A stretch of 64,000 bases of DNA from Thermohalobaculum sp050331395 (GTDB lineage: Bacteria > Pseudomonadota > Alphaproteobacteria > Rhodobacterales > Rhodobacteraceae): contig JBHJGX010000008.1 in NCBI GenBank assembly GCA_050331395.1, positions 1-64,000 of the forward strand, written 5' to 3'. Shown here piece by piece: positions 42,093 through 50,866 of the stretch. The notes under the pieces are model-generated. The model saw only the letters and a program-made list of their open reading frames with translations. It ran no database searches and was not told where the DNA came from. Every line of letters begins with the position of its first letter. Within the stretch, counting starts at the first letter, position 1. The position numbers and the translations under genes are program-made.

Positions 42093-42523
42093 GCCTCGTC
42101 CGGCTCGCCTCGCTCTATGCGCTTTTCGCCGTCGTCTCGACGCTCGCGAACCTCGCAGCCCAAAACGCGGTCGCCGCCGTCGCCCCGCCCGCTCCCGGCA
42201 CGCTCGACGCGAACTATTGGATCGCCCTCGCGATCGGCACGGGCGTTGGTCTCGTGGTCAAATACCTGCTCGACAAACGCTGGATCTTCGCGGATCGGAG
42301 CCGGGGCGTTGCCGCGCACGGCCGGAAGTTTTCGCTCTATACGCTCATGGGGGTCGGCACGACGGTGATTTTTTGGGGCACCCAGTCGGCGTTTTTCCTG
42401 ATCGGCGGGACCGAGACGGCGCGCGATGCGGGCACGGTCGTGGGCCTCGGGATCGGCTATCTGATCAAGTACCAGCTCGACAAACGCTATGTCTTCCGAC
42501 CGGCCCGGTCAGGGGCGGAATAG
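42089..42523 (+). CDS. GtrA-like membrane protein
   Basis: A 144-residue protein with four membrane spans. VSTLANLAAQNAVA, GTGVGLVVKYLLDKRWIF and YLIKYQLDKRYVFRP are GtrA hallmarks. GtrA proteins are thought to move polyprenyl-phosphate sugars across the membrane. The start overlaps the UbiA stop (ATGA), so it is co-translated. Its 3' end overlaps the convergent GT-C gene by 15 bases. Role here: flipping a polyprenyl-phosphate pentose, by inference. Confidence 0.9.
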   Translation: MSLVRLASLYALFAVVSTLANLAAQNAVAAVAPPAPGTLDANYWIALAIGTGVGLVVKYLLDKRWIFADRSRGVAAHGRKFSLYTLMGVGTTVIFWGTQSAFFLIGGTETARDAGTVVGLGIGYLIKYQLDKRYVFRPARSGAE

Positions 42524-44431
42524 GACCGACGCCCCCTCGGGCGCGGGCAGCGGCTCTACCCGGAAATCCGGATTGGCTGCGGAGAGCGTGTCCGTCATGA
42601 ATGGGTCGAGAGCCACGATCGACAGCCCGGCCGCCTCCGCCTCGAGCAACACCGCACGCGCGACGCTCGGCTCCTTCCAGGGGGCCATGGCCACATAAGC
42701 ATCTGCCCTCGGCACGAGTGCGCGCAGATCCGCCAAATCGGGGCCGAGCACCAAAGCCGGGAATGGCAGCGCGGCATAGGCGCCCGGCTCGGGGATGCCC
42801 GCATCCCTGCGATACATCGACACGCTGAGATCGTAGAGCCCGACGGAGACGACCACCAGAGCCGCTCCCGCCACCGTTGCCGCGCGCACAGCCCCCCCCG
42901 TGAGCGCCGCCGGCCGCCCGGCTCCGCGCCAAAGAAGCCCCCCATGGACCGCCGCCACCCCTGCGAGGGCGAGCCCAAGCCAGAGCGGTGCGCGATATTC
43001 GAGCGTCGCCAGACCCTGAAATGGATCGGTCACCAGCGCCCAAATGAGCGCTCCGAGCAGGAGGAGCGCCGGTAGCATGAGGGCCGCCGGACGGAGCTTG
43101 CCCGGGCCCGCCGTCAACCGATCGATTGCGAGGGCGCCGGCGACTGCCAGGAGCGGCACGAGCGGAAGGAAATACCGAAGCGTATTCGAGAGACCACCGT
43201 GCCATGCCGTCGGCAGAAAAGGCAGCGCGACCAGACCCGTCACGAGCGCCATCAGTCCGAGATACCGCCGTTCGGACGGCGCCGTGCCGCCCGCCCGCGG
43301 CCAAAACAGCAGTGCCAGAAGCCCGAGCCAGGGAAGGCTTGGCAGGAGCGCCTGTTTCATCGTCCCGATAAAAAGCGGCACGCCGTCCTTGAAGGCGACG
43401 AACGGGTCCGTCTCGCGCGCCGGATAGGCGCGGAGATCGATCCCAAGCGCATAGGCTCCCGCGACCGCGCGCCGGGCAAGATCCGCGGCTTGGGGAAAGA
43501 TTGCCACCGCCGCCGCCCCGCCGGCCGCCGCAAGACCGAGCGCCGCCCAGGCGACGGCGCGCGGCCGCCCGGCCGTTCGCCACAGAAGAAGCGCGGCGAA
43601 GCCCGCGGCGAGCCCAAGCCCGAGCGTCAGATAGCGCAGGGGATTGGTGCTGCTGCCCCGATCCGGGCCGTAGCTGATCGGCAATGCCACGCCGAACTTG
43701 GCCCAATTCAGCCAAGTCGCCAGGGCGACCCCGGGCAAGAGACCGACCGTCAGGCCGATGAGGACCGGCCAGGGCCGCTTTGCGACCAGAAGCACCCAAA
43801 GCCCAAGCGGCGGCAAAATCAGCACCGCATCCACGCGCAGATTGAGCCCGGCACCCACGGCAAGGCCAGCCAGAAGTCCGAGGCCCCACCCGCCCGGCAC
43901 CGGATCGTCCGCGGCCGCCTGGCGCTCGACGGCGACGATCACCGCAAGAACCGCCGCCGTGGTACCTGCGAGCGTCAGCGCATGCGGCCAGACCCCGATC
44001 GCATAATCCAAAAGGAACGTGCCCCCCGCGAGCAGCGCCCCGGCCGTCCAGCCGACCGATGGCCCTGCCAATCGGTGCCCGAGGGCGACGGTCAGACCGA
44101 GCACCGCAAGCGCGGCCGCGAAATTGAGGGCCATCACGCCCCGGATGCCCGCCACCTCGAAGACGGGAGCGGCCAGGATCGCGAACCCGCTCGGATACTG
44201 CGGCACGAGCCCACCCCGTCCTTCGACAAGAAAAAGGAGCCTCAGCCCGTCGGCCGGAAACCGCTCAAAGCCCGTCTCCACGACCATTCGGCCGGTCTCG
44301 GCCCACGCCTCGATGGCGAAGAGATAAATCACTTCGTCGATGGTATAGGGTCCTGGCGGATTGACCACAACGGCCGCGCCCCAGCCGAGAAGCGCGAGCG
44401 CGAGCAGCACCCGCGCCGTCGCAGGCGTCAC
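42509..44431 (-). CDS. GT-C membrane glycosyltransferase-like protein
   Basis: A 640-residue protein with roughly 12-13 membrane spans. The first periplasmic loop has YTIDEVIYLFAIEAWAETG, whose Asp-Glu pair matches the catalytic acidic site of GT-C transferases (ArnT, PMT, arabinofuranosyltransferases). A small soluble C-terminal domain of ~85 residues follows. GTG 44431 overlaps the stop of the GT2 gene (GTGA), so the two are coupled. It would transfer a sugar from a polyprenyl-phosphate carrier; its position in the pentose island suggests arabinose. The acceptor is unknown. Confidence 0.8.
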   Translation of the reverse strand: MTPATARVLLALALLGWGAAVVVNPPGPYTIDEVIYLFAIEAWAETGRMVVETGFERFPADGLRLLFLVEGRGGLVPQYPSGFAILAAPVFEVAGIRGVMALNFAAALAVLGLTVALGHRLAGPSVGWTAGALLAGGTFLLDYAIGVWPHALTLAGTTAAVLAVIVAVERQAAADDPVPGGWGLGLLAGLAVGAGLNLRVDAVLILPPLGLWVLLVAKRPWPVLIGLTVGLLPGVALATWLNWAKFGVALPISYGPDRGSSTNPLRYLTLGLGLAAGFAALLLWRTAGRPRAVAWAALGLAAAGGAAAVAIFPQAADLARRAVAGAYALGIDLRAYPARETDPFVAFKDGVPLFIGTMKQALLPSLPWLGLLALLFWPRAGGTAPSERRYLGLMALVTGLVALPFLPTAWHGGLSNTLRYFLPLVPLLAVAGALAIDRLTAGPGKLRPAALMLPALLLLGALIWALVTDPFQGLATLEYRAPLWLGLALAGVAAVHGGLLWRGAGRPAALTGGAVRAATVAGAALVVVSVGLYDLSVSMYRRDAGIPEPGAYAALPFPALVLGPDLADLRALVPRADAYVAMAPWKEPSVARAVLLEAEAAGLSIVALDPFMTDTLSAANPDFRVEPLPAPEGASVLFRP

Positions 44432-45462
44432 GGCGCGCTCCGACGGCCGGTCTCGAGGGCCTCCGCCATGCCGGCCCCTGCCCCTGCCCCTGCCCCCCGT
44501 CCGGTCGCGGCGTCCCCGCGAATACGGGCAATCTTCTCCTCGAGCATGCGGCTGCGGATCTCGGCCAGAAGCACCCGGTTCGCCGCGATCAGATCGCCGA
44601 TCATCCCGCCGACGAAAAGCACCGCCGCAACCGCGAGAAGCGCCGCGCCGATCACGAGCGACTGCACATGTCCGCCACCCTCGCCCTGTAAATAGAAGAT
44701 CAGGAACCGCAGGAAGGCGATCAGCCCGGGCGCAGCGATGATGGCCGCCAGGATCGAGAACGCCTTGAGCGGGTAATAGAGCACGAAGATCCGCAAGAGG
44801 ATCGCGCCCGAGCGCCACAGATAGCTCGCCATCGACCGCATCAGCCGGGAAGGACGCGTCGGCGGATTGACCTTGATCGGCACCGAGGCGACCGCGAGAT
44901 TGAGCCGGCCCGCCTGGATCAACGTCTCGAGCGTGTACGTGTAGCGGCTGAAGACATAGAGTTTGGTCGCGGCCTCGCGGTCGAAGGCCCGGAACCCCGA
45001 CGGCGCATCGTCGACCATCGCCCCGGAGAGCCCGCGCACGATCCGGCTGCCGAGCGTCTGCAAAGCGCGTTTGAGCGGCGAGAAATGCTCGATATCGCGC
45101 ACGGGGCGCGCGCCCACCGCCATGCTCGCCCGGCCGAGACGCACGGGCTCGACGAGTGCGGGGATGTTCTCGGCCCGGTACTGGTTGTCCGCGTCGAAAT
45201 TGACGATCACGTCGGCGCCCATCGACAGCGCGGTCTCGAGCCCGGTCATGAAGGCGGTCGCCAGCCCCTGGTTCCGCGGAAAGCTGACCACCCGGTCGAC
45301 GCCGTGGGCGCGGGCGACCTCAGCCGTGCCGTCTGTCGAGCCGTCGTCGATCACCAGCCACTCGACCGCGGTGAACCCGGGCAACGCGCGCGGCAAATCT
45401 GCCAGCGTGGCCGGGAGTTGTTCGGCCTCGTTGAGGCAGGGTATTTGAATTACGAGTTTCAC
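44428..45462 (-). CDS. GT2 polyprenyl-phosphate sugar transferase
   Basis: A 344-residue GT2 enzyme of the DPM1/ArnC type. VIQIPCLNEAEQLPATLAD opens the fold, DDGSTDGT and NFDADNQY give the DxD, and GARPVRDIEHFSP is typical. Two C-terminal membrane hairpins follow, then a coiled stretch and a short Gly-Ala repeat tail. It links a sugar from a nucleotide donor to polyprenyl phosphate. The GTG start at 45462 has GAGGGA ahead of it. It is divergent from the DprE1-like gene and coupled to the GT-C gene. Confidence 0.9.
   Translation of the reverse strand: MKLVIQIPCLNEAEQLPATLADLPRALPGFTAVEWLVIDDGSTDGTAEVARAHGVDRVVSFPRNQGLATAFMTGLETALSMGADVIVNFDADNQYRAENIPALVEPVRLGRASMAVGARPVRDIEHFSPLKRALQTLGSRIVRGLSGAMVDDAPSGFRAFDREAATKLYVFSRYTYTLETLIQAGRLNLAVASVPIKVNPPTRPSRLMRSMASYLWRSGAILLRIFVLYYPLKAFSILAAIIAAPGLIAFLRFLIFYLQGEGGGHVQSLVIGAALLAVAAVLFVGGMIGDLIAANRVLLAEIRSRMLEEKIARIRGDAATGRGAGAGAGAGMAEALETGRRSAP
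44475..44498. repeat. CCCCTG hexamer repeat in the GT2 gene tail
   Basis: Three perfect CCCCTG units (44475-44492) plus a CCCCCC variant encode a Gly-Ala repeat near the GT2 C-terminus. Since units are six bases, changes in copy number keep the frame. Confidence 0.9.
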
Positions 45463-45584
45463 CGCCCATCCCTCGCGACGCACAACCCTTATGCCCGATC
45501 GGCAGGCCCGTGCGCAATCGCCGCGATACTTGGGGGCGGCGCCGGGCTGTGATATGCCCCGCACGACGGGAAGAGGGAGACGGC

Positions 45585-46928
45585 ATGAGGCTTTCGGGAT
45601 GGGGCCGATATCCGGTCGTGGACTGCCAGACGGCCGCTCCCAGCGACGAAGCGGCGCTCGGCGCCCTGGTCCGCGGCGCGCATTTGGGACGCCAGGCCAA
45701 GGGCGGCGGATTGATCGCCCGCGGCAACGGCCGGGCCTATGGCGACAGCGCCGTCAACCGCGCGCTCACGGTCTCGATGCGGCGTTTCAACCGGATGCTG
45801 GGCTTCGACCCCGAGACCGGGCTCCTGACCGTCGAGGCGGGGGTGATCCTCGGCGACGTGGTCCGGGCCTTCCTGCCGAGGGGCTGGTTCGTGCCGGTCA
45901 CTCCCGGGACAAAATTCGTGACCGTGGGCGGCATGATCGCGGCTGATGTCCACGGCAAGAACCACCATGCGGCCGGCTCGTTCGGGGCGCATCTTTCCTG
46001 GCTCGACGTGATGGATGCGGACGGCCGCGTCCACCGGGTGCGCCCCGGGGAGGCGCTTTTCGAGGCGACCGTCGGCGGCATGGGGCTCTCGGGGATCATC
46101 CTTCGGGCGGCCTTCCGGCTGATCCGGGTCGAAAGCGCCTGGATCCGCCAGCGGACGGTGCCGGCGGCCAATCTCGCCGAGGTGATGGCGGCCTTCGATG
46201 CCCATGCGGACTGGACCTATTCGGTAGCCTGGATCGACTGTCTGGCACGGGGCCCTGCGCTCGGGCGCTCGCTCCTGCTTCTCGGCGAACATGCGCGGCT
46301 TTCCGACCTCGATCCGCCGCGCGCCCAAGATCCCTACCGCATCCCGGCGAAACGCGCGAAACGGATCCCGCTCGACGCGCCGTCCTGGGCGCTCAACCGC
46401 TATAGCGTCCGGGCCTTCAACGAACTTTACTACTGGAAGGGCTGCCGTGCCGCCGGCGAGACGCTGATCGACTGGGACAGCTATTTCTATCCCCTCGACG
46501 CGATCCTCGACTGGAACCGGATTTACGGCCGCCGCGGTTTCGTCCAATTCCAATGCGTGTTGCCGCGCGACCGCTCCGAGGCGGGGCTGACGGCGCTTCT
46601 CGAGGCGATCGGCGCCGCCGGTCAGGGGTCGTTCCTCGCGGTGCTCAAGCTTTTCGGCGCGCAAGAGAGCCTGATCTCGTTCCCCCGCGAAGGCTTCACG
46701 CTCGCACTCGATTTCCCGGCGACGCCGCGCGCGTTGGCGCTCGTCGACCAACTGCACCGGATCGCCATCGACCATGACGGGGGCTTCTACCTCGCCAAAG
46801 ACGCGCGCCTGACCGCCGGCGACTTCGCGGCGTCCGAACCGCGCCTGGCCGCGTTCCGGGCCGCGCGCGGCGCCGCCGGCACATCGCATCGCTTTGCCTC
46901 CGCCCAATCCGAAAGGCTCGCCCTGTGA
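45585..46928 (+). CDS. DprE1-like FAD-dependent oxidase
   Basis: A 447-residue FAD-binding oxidoreductase matching DprE1, which oxidises C2 of decaprenylphosphoryl-ribose. The VAO-type FAD domain has ARGNGRAYGDSAVN, TPGTKFVTVGGMIAAD and the DprE1 signature HGKNHHAAGSFG. The substrate domain has YGRRGFVQFQCVLP and FLAVLKLFGAQE. At the site of the benzothiazinone-reactive Cys387 of Mycobacterium tuberculosis (ICVDFP) this protein has LALDFP, so the Cys is replaced by Ala. AGAGGGAGA precedes ATG 45585. It overlaps the DprE2-like gene by four bases. Confidence 0.9.
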   Translation: MRLSGWGRYPVVDCQTAAPSDEAALGALVRGAHLGRQAKGGGLIARGNGRAYGDSAVNRALTVSMRRFNRMLGFDPETGLLTVEAGVILGDVVRAFLPRGWFVPVTPGTKFVTVGGMIAADVHGKNHHAAGSFGAHLSWLDVMDADGRVHRVRPGEALFEATVGGMGLSGIILRAAFRLIRVESAWIRQRTVPAANLAEVMAAFDAHADWTYSVAWIDCLARGPALGRSLLLLGEHARLSDLDPPRAQDPYRIPAKRAKRIPLDAPSWALNRYSVRAFNELYYWKGCRAAGETLIDWDSYFYPLDAILDWNRIYGRRGFVQFQCVLPRDRSEAGLTALLEAIGAAGQGSFLAVLKLFGAQESLISFPREGFTLALDFPATPRALALVDQLHRIAIDHDGGFYLAKDARLTAGDFAASEPRLAAFRAARGAAGTSHRFASAQSERLAL

Positions 46929-47671
46929 CCGAAGAGACCCCCCGCCCCGTCCTTCTTCTCGGCGCCACCTCGGATATCGGTCGGGCCATCCTCACCCGCT
47001 ATGCCGAGGCCGGGCGCCCGGTGCAGCTCGCCGGCCGCGACCCCGCCGCCCTCGATCCCTTCGCGCGCGATTTCGCCCTTCGCCACCGGATCGAGGCGAC
47101 GGTCCACGCCTTCGATGCCCTCGCGCTCGACACCCACGAGGCGTTCTTCGACGCCCTGCCCGCGACGCCCTCTGTGGTGATCATGGCGGTCGGCGCCCTC
47201 GGCACCCAAGAGAGCGCGGAGACCGACCCCGCCGAGGCCGCCCGTATCGTCGCGACGAACCTCACGGGGCCCGCCTGGGCCCTCGAAGTTGCCGCCCGGC
47301 GCCTCGCCGCCCTCGGCACACCCGCCGCGATCATCGGGCTCTCGTCGGTCGCAGGCGACCGCGGGCGGGCCAAAAACTATTGGTACGGTGCGGCCAAGGC
47401 GGGCTTCACCGCGGTCCTCTCCGGGCTCCGACAGAAATACGCACGAACCCCGCTTCACGTGGTGACCGTGCGCCCGGGCTTCGTCGCCACCAGGATGACC
47501 GAGGGGATGGACCTGCCCGGACCGCTCGTCGACCGCCCGGAGACGATCGCCGCCCTCGCGCACAAGGCAGCCGAACGCGGACGCGGCGTGGTCGTTCCAG
47601 CAAAGTGGCGGCTCGTCATGGGCGTGATCAAGGCGTTGCCCGAGGGGATCTTCAAAAAGCTCAAATTCTGA
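46925..47671 (+). CDS. DprE2-like short-chain dehydrogenase
   Basis: A 248-residue SDR. GATSDIGRAIL binds NAD(P), the catalytic set is seen as LSSVAGDRGR then YWYGAAKAGF (Tyr-x3-Lys), and VRPGFVATRMTEGMDLPGPL matches DprE2. With DprE1 it would invert C2 of polyprenylphosphoryl-ribose to arabinose. The GTG start overlaps the DprE1 stop (GTGA), supporting a shared complex or pathway. Confidence 0.9.
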   Translation: MTEETPRPVLLLGATSDIGRAILTRYAEAGRPVQLAGRDPAALDPFARDFALRHRIEATVHAFDALALDTHEAFFDALPATPSVVIMAVGALGTQESAETDPAEAARIVATNLTGPAWALEVAARRLAALGTPAAIIGLSSVAGDRGRAKNYWYGAAKAGFTAVLSGLRQKYARTPLHVVTVRPGFVATRMTEGMDLPGPLVDRPETIAALAHKAAERGRGVVVPAKWRLVMGVIKALPEGIFKKLKF

Positions 47672-47750
47672 ACGGGGGATGGTTTCCCACCGGGGGTGAT
47701 CCGACCGGGTCGTTTGTGCGTATCTCGCGCAACCCGAACAGGAGACCCCC

Positions 47751-48392
47751 ATGCCCCGTAAGACCGGCCTCGCCGCGACCCTCGCCGCCGGCTTGCTCGC
47801 CGCCGGTTGCTCCGTCTTCGGCGGTGCCGCCGCGCCCGAGCCGAGCTACACCGTCGTGCGCGCCGAGCCGCCCTTCGAGATCCGCGACTACCCCGCGCTC
47901 ACGGTCGTCCAAACCACGGTCGAGCGCGGGTATGACGGCGCGATCAACCAGGGCTTCGGCCGCCTTTTCGACTATATCTCTGGAGCGAATTCCGGCAGCC
48001 GCGAAATCGCGATGACCGCGCCCGTCCTCACCGAACCCGAGACCGCGGGCGAAACCATCGCCATGACCGCGCCCGTCCTCACGGAAGAAAGCGGGGCGGC
48101 ATGGACGACCAGCTTCGTCCTGCCCGAGGGGATGGATCTCGAGACCGCGCCACAGCCCACGGACCCGGCCGTGCGCCTCGCCCGGATCCCGCCCCGTCGG
48201 CTTGCGGTGGTCCGGTTCTCGGGCTTTTTCAGCGAAGGCAACATCGCCGAGAACCGTCAGCGCCTCGCGGGCTGGTTGGCCGAGCAAGGCGCCCAAGTCG
48301 CCGGCGACTGGCAGGCGGCGGGCTATAATCCGCCCTGGACCTTGCCGTGGGGTCGCCGAAACGAAGTCCTGGTGCCCATCGCTCAGCCCTGA
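47751..48392 (+). CDS. SOUL heme-binding family lipoprotein
   Basis: A 213-residue SOUL protein with a lipobox (LAAGLLAAGCSVF, Cys at about 21). The mature protein has PFEIRDYPALTVVQT, GFGRLFDYISGAN, two IAMTAPVL blocks and FSGFFSEGNIAENRQRL. SOUL domains bind heme or related tetrapyrroles in some members; others do not. It would be anchored in a membrane facing the periplasm. AACAGGAGACCCCC precedes ATG. Confidence 0.93.
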   Translation: MPRKTGLAATLAAGLLAAGCSVFGGAAAPEPSYTVVRAEPPFEIRDYPALTVVQTTVERGYDGAINQGFGRLFDYISGANSGSREIAMTAPVLTEPETAGETIAMTAPVLTEESGAAWTTSFVLPEGMDLETAPQPTDPAVRLARIPPRRLAVVRFSGFFSEGNIAENRQRLAGWLAEQGAQVAGDWQAAGYNPPWTLPWGRRNEVLVPIAQP

Positions 48393-48435
48393 CGGATACG
48401 CGGCCACATGGGCCTACGCCTCCGCGCGGAGCGCT

Positions 48436-48993
48436 TTAACCGCGCGCCGCGCGCACGGCGAGGCCGGCGGGCCGGGGCAACGGGATCGGCACGACACCCA
48501 TTTGCGTCAAGACAATCTCCAAGCTGCGGACGCCGTCCTCGCGCAGCCCGTGGAGCCGGCCATCGACAAATCGGTACTCCCGCCGCTCGGTCCCGTGGGC
48601 AAACCGCAGCCGCCCGTCGTCGGTGATCCGCCCGGTCCGCTTAAAGGCGGTGGCGATCCCGTAATTCTCGTGCGGCCCATGCAGATCGAGCATCTCGACG
48701 CGCCCATCCGCCGTGACTGCGGTCACGATCAGCTCGTGACACCAGTCGCCGTTCCAGACGCCGTTGCCCCACTCCCCCAAAAAGCGGGCGTATTCGGGCG
48801 GGAGCCCGGCGGTGCCGGCGAATTCGGGCTCGTCGAACAGATCGACCGTGTAGCAACCCGGCCGCTGGAGGCGCGCGAACGGGTCTTCATCCGGGGCGGC
48901 CGCGACTTTGACATCCGGGCCATCCGTGAACAGGCACCCCGTAAGCGCGGCCGATAGTCCGGCCGCAAGCAAGACGGCTTTTATCCCTCGCAT
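48436..48993 (-). CDS. hypothetical lipoprotein
   Basis: A 185-residue protein with a lipobox (GLSAALTGCLF, Cys at 20). The mature part has GCYTVDLFDEPEFAG, a Trp-rich WGNGVWNGDWCHEL patch, then HGTERREYRFVDGRLHGLRE. It reads as a small beta-rich domain with one disulfide. I recognise no family. It ends 44 bases past the convergent SOUL lipoprotein gene and starts 42 bases downstream of glmS on the same strand, so it may be the tail of the glmU-glmS transcript. Confidence 0.75.
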   Translation of the reverse strand: MRGIKAVLLAAGLSAALTGCLFTDGPDVKVAAAPDEDPFARLQRPGCYTVDLFDEPEFAGTAGLPPEYARFLGEWGNGVWNGDWCHELIVTAVTADGRVEMLDLHGPHENYGIATAFKRTGRITDDGRLRFAHGTERREYRFVDGRLHGLREDGVRSLEIVLTQMGVVPIPLPRPAGLAVRAARG

Positions 48994-49034
48994 CGTTCGT
49001 TCCGTTTTTGTGTGTGTCCGTGTCGAGGCGCACC

Positions 49035-50855
49035 CTACTCGACAGTCACGGATTTGGCGAGGTTTCGCGGCTGGTCGACGTCGGTCCCTTTGGCAAGCGC
49101 GGCGAAATAAGCCAGGAGCTGCATCGGAAGCGCATAGAGGATGGGCGCGATCAGCGGATCCGCCGCTGGAAGGACGATTTTCCGCCAGACTTCGCCGGCG
49201 CGACCGGCGCCTTCGGGGTCGGTCACCAGCAGCACGCGCCCGCCGCGGGCCATGACCTCGGCCATATTCGAGGCGGATTTTTCGAAAAGCGCATCCGACG
49301 GTGCGAGCACGACGACGGGCACGTCCTCGTCGATCAGCGCGATCGGCCCGTGCTTGAGCTCGCCGCTCGCATAGCCTTCCGCATGGATGTAGCTGATTTC
49401 CTTGAGCTTGAGCGCGCCCTCGAGCGCGATCGGCACCATCCGCCCGCGCCCGAGAAACAGCACGTCCCGCGCGGCCGAGACCGAGAGCGCGGCCGCCCGG
49501 ATCGCCTCCGCTTGCTCGAGCGTCTCTGCGGCGAGACGCGGCAGCGTCAGGGCCATGCTCACGAGCCGGGCTTCCTCCGCCGCATCGATCCCGCCCCGGG
49601 CCCGCGCGGCAAGCACGGCCGTGGTCGCAAGCGTCGCCAGCTGACAGGTGAACGCCTTGGTGGAGGCGACGCCGATCTCGGGCCCGGCGAGCGTGGGCAA
49701 CACCACATCCACCTCGCGCGCAATCGAGCTTTCCGGCACATTGACAGCGGCGAGTGTCGTGCGAACCCGGCCCTTGGCGTGGCGGAGGGCGGCGAGCGTG
49801 TCAGCGGTCTCGCCCGATTGGGAGACGAAAATCGCGGCCTCGTCCCCCGCGAGGGGCGGTGCGCGATAGCGGAATTCGGACGCGATGTCGGTCTCAACCG
49901 GCAGACCGGCGATCTGTTCGAACCAGTATTTTGCCACCTGCCCCGCATAGGCGGCCGTGCCGCAGCCGATCAAAAGGAGCCGGGACACGCCAGCCCAGTC
50001 GACCCGCTCGGCCGGCGACACGATCCGGGCCCGGTCGGCAGAGACATATTCGCTGAGCACGCGGGCGAGCGCCTCGGGCTGTTCGTGGATCTCTTTCGCC
50101 ATGAAATGGCGATGCGCGCCTTTGTCGACGAGCGTGGTCTCGAGAGCGATCGATCGGACGGGACGGACCACCTCGGCCCCGGAGCGGTCCAGGATCCGGG
50201 CGCCCGTGCGGCTGAGCACCGCGGTGTCGCCTTCCTCGAGATAGGTGATCCGCTGGGTGAGCGGGCTGAGCGCGATGGCGTCCGAGCCCACGAACATCTC
50301 CCCCTCGCCCCAACCGATGGCAAGTGGCGAGCCGTGCCGCGCGGCGATCAGGAGATCGGGCGCGCCGTCGAAAAGAAAGACAAGGGCGAAGGCCCCCTCG
50401 AGCGCGGGGAGCGTCTCGGCGACCGCGGCCTCGGGGGCGAGCCCGCGGGCGAGATTGGCCGCGACGAGCTGGGCGACGACCTCGGTATCGGTCTCGGTCT
50501 CACAGTGCGTCCCCTCTGCCGCGAGGCGGTCCCGAAGCGCGCGGTAATTCTCGATGATGCCGTTGTGGACGACCTGGACGGGCCCGGCGGCGTGGGGGTG
50601 GGCGTTGGCGACGGTCGGCGCGCCATGGGTCGCCCACCGGGTGTGGCCGATGCCGATGCTGCCGGTCACCGGCTCGGCCGCGACGAGGCCGGTCAGTGCC
50701 GAGAGTTTGCCCACCGCGCGGCGGCGCATCGGCGCCCCGTTCGACAGGGTGGTCAAGCCCGCGCTGTCATAGCCCCGATATTCGAGCCGCCGGAGCGCAT
50801 CGAGGATCCGGGGCGCCGCTTCGAGCTGTCCGACGATGCCGACGATGCCGCACAT
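49035..50855 (-). CDS. glmS: glutamine-fructose-6-phosphate aminotransferase
   Basis: A 606-residue GlmS that makes glucosamine-6-phosphate for peptidoglycan and LPS. MCGIVGIVGQ gives the N-terminal nucleophile Cys; the glutaminase domain (1-240) has HTRWATHGAPT. Two SIS domains follow, with GCGTAAYAG and SQSGETADTLAALR, and LGRGRMVPIALEGALKLKEISYIHAE. The end LAKSVTVE is the usual one. It lies 11 bases downstream of glmU, so the two steps of UDP-GlcNAc synthesis are co-transcribed. Confidence 0.98.
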   Translation of the reverse strand: MCGIVGIVGQLEAAPRILDALRRLEYRGYDSAGLTTLSNGAPMRRRAVGKLSALTGLVAAEPVTGSIGIGHTRWATHGAPTVANAHPHAAGPVQVVHNGIIENYRALRDRLAAEGTHCETETDTEVVAQLVAANLARGLAPEAAVAETLPALEGAFALVFLFDGAPDLLIAARHGSPLAIGWGEGEMFVGSDAIALSPLTQRITYLEEGDTAVLSRTGARILDRSGAEVVRPVRSIALETTLVDKGAHRHFMAKEIHEQPEALARVLSEYVSADRARIVSPAERVDWAGVSRLLLIGCGTAAYAGQVAKYWFEQIAGLPVETDIASEFRYRAPPLAGDEAAIFVSQSGETADTLAALRHAKGRVRTTLAAVNVPESSIAREVDVVLPTLAGPEIGVASTKAFTCQLATLATTAVLAARARGGIDAAEEARLVSMALTLPRLAAETLEQAEAIRAAALSVSAARDVLFLGRGRMVPIALEGALKLKEISYIHAEGYASGELKHGPIALIDEDVPVVVLAPSDALFEKSASNMAEVMARGGRVLLVTDPEGAGRAGEVWRKIVLPAADPLIAPILYALPMQLLAYFAALAKGTDVDQPRNLAKSVTVE

Positions 50856-50866
50856 GGGACCTCTCC

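Noticed and set aside
44475..44498. Hexamer repeat as a phase-variation switch
   Set aside because: Six-base units do not change the frame and lie in a disordered tail.
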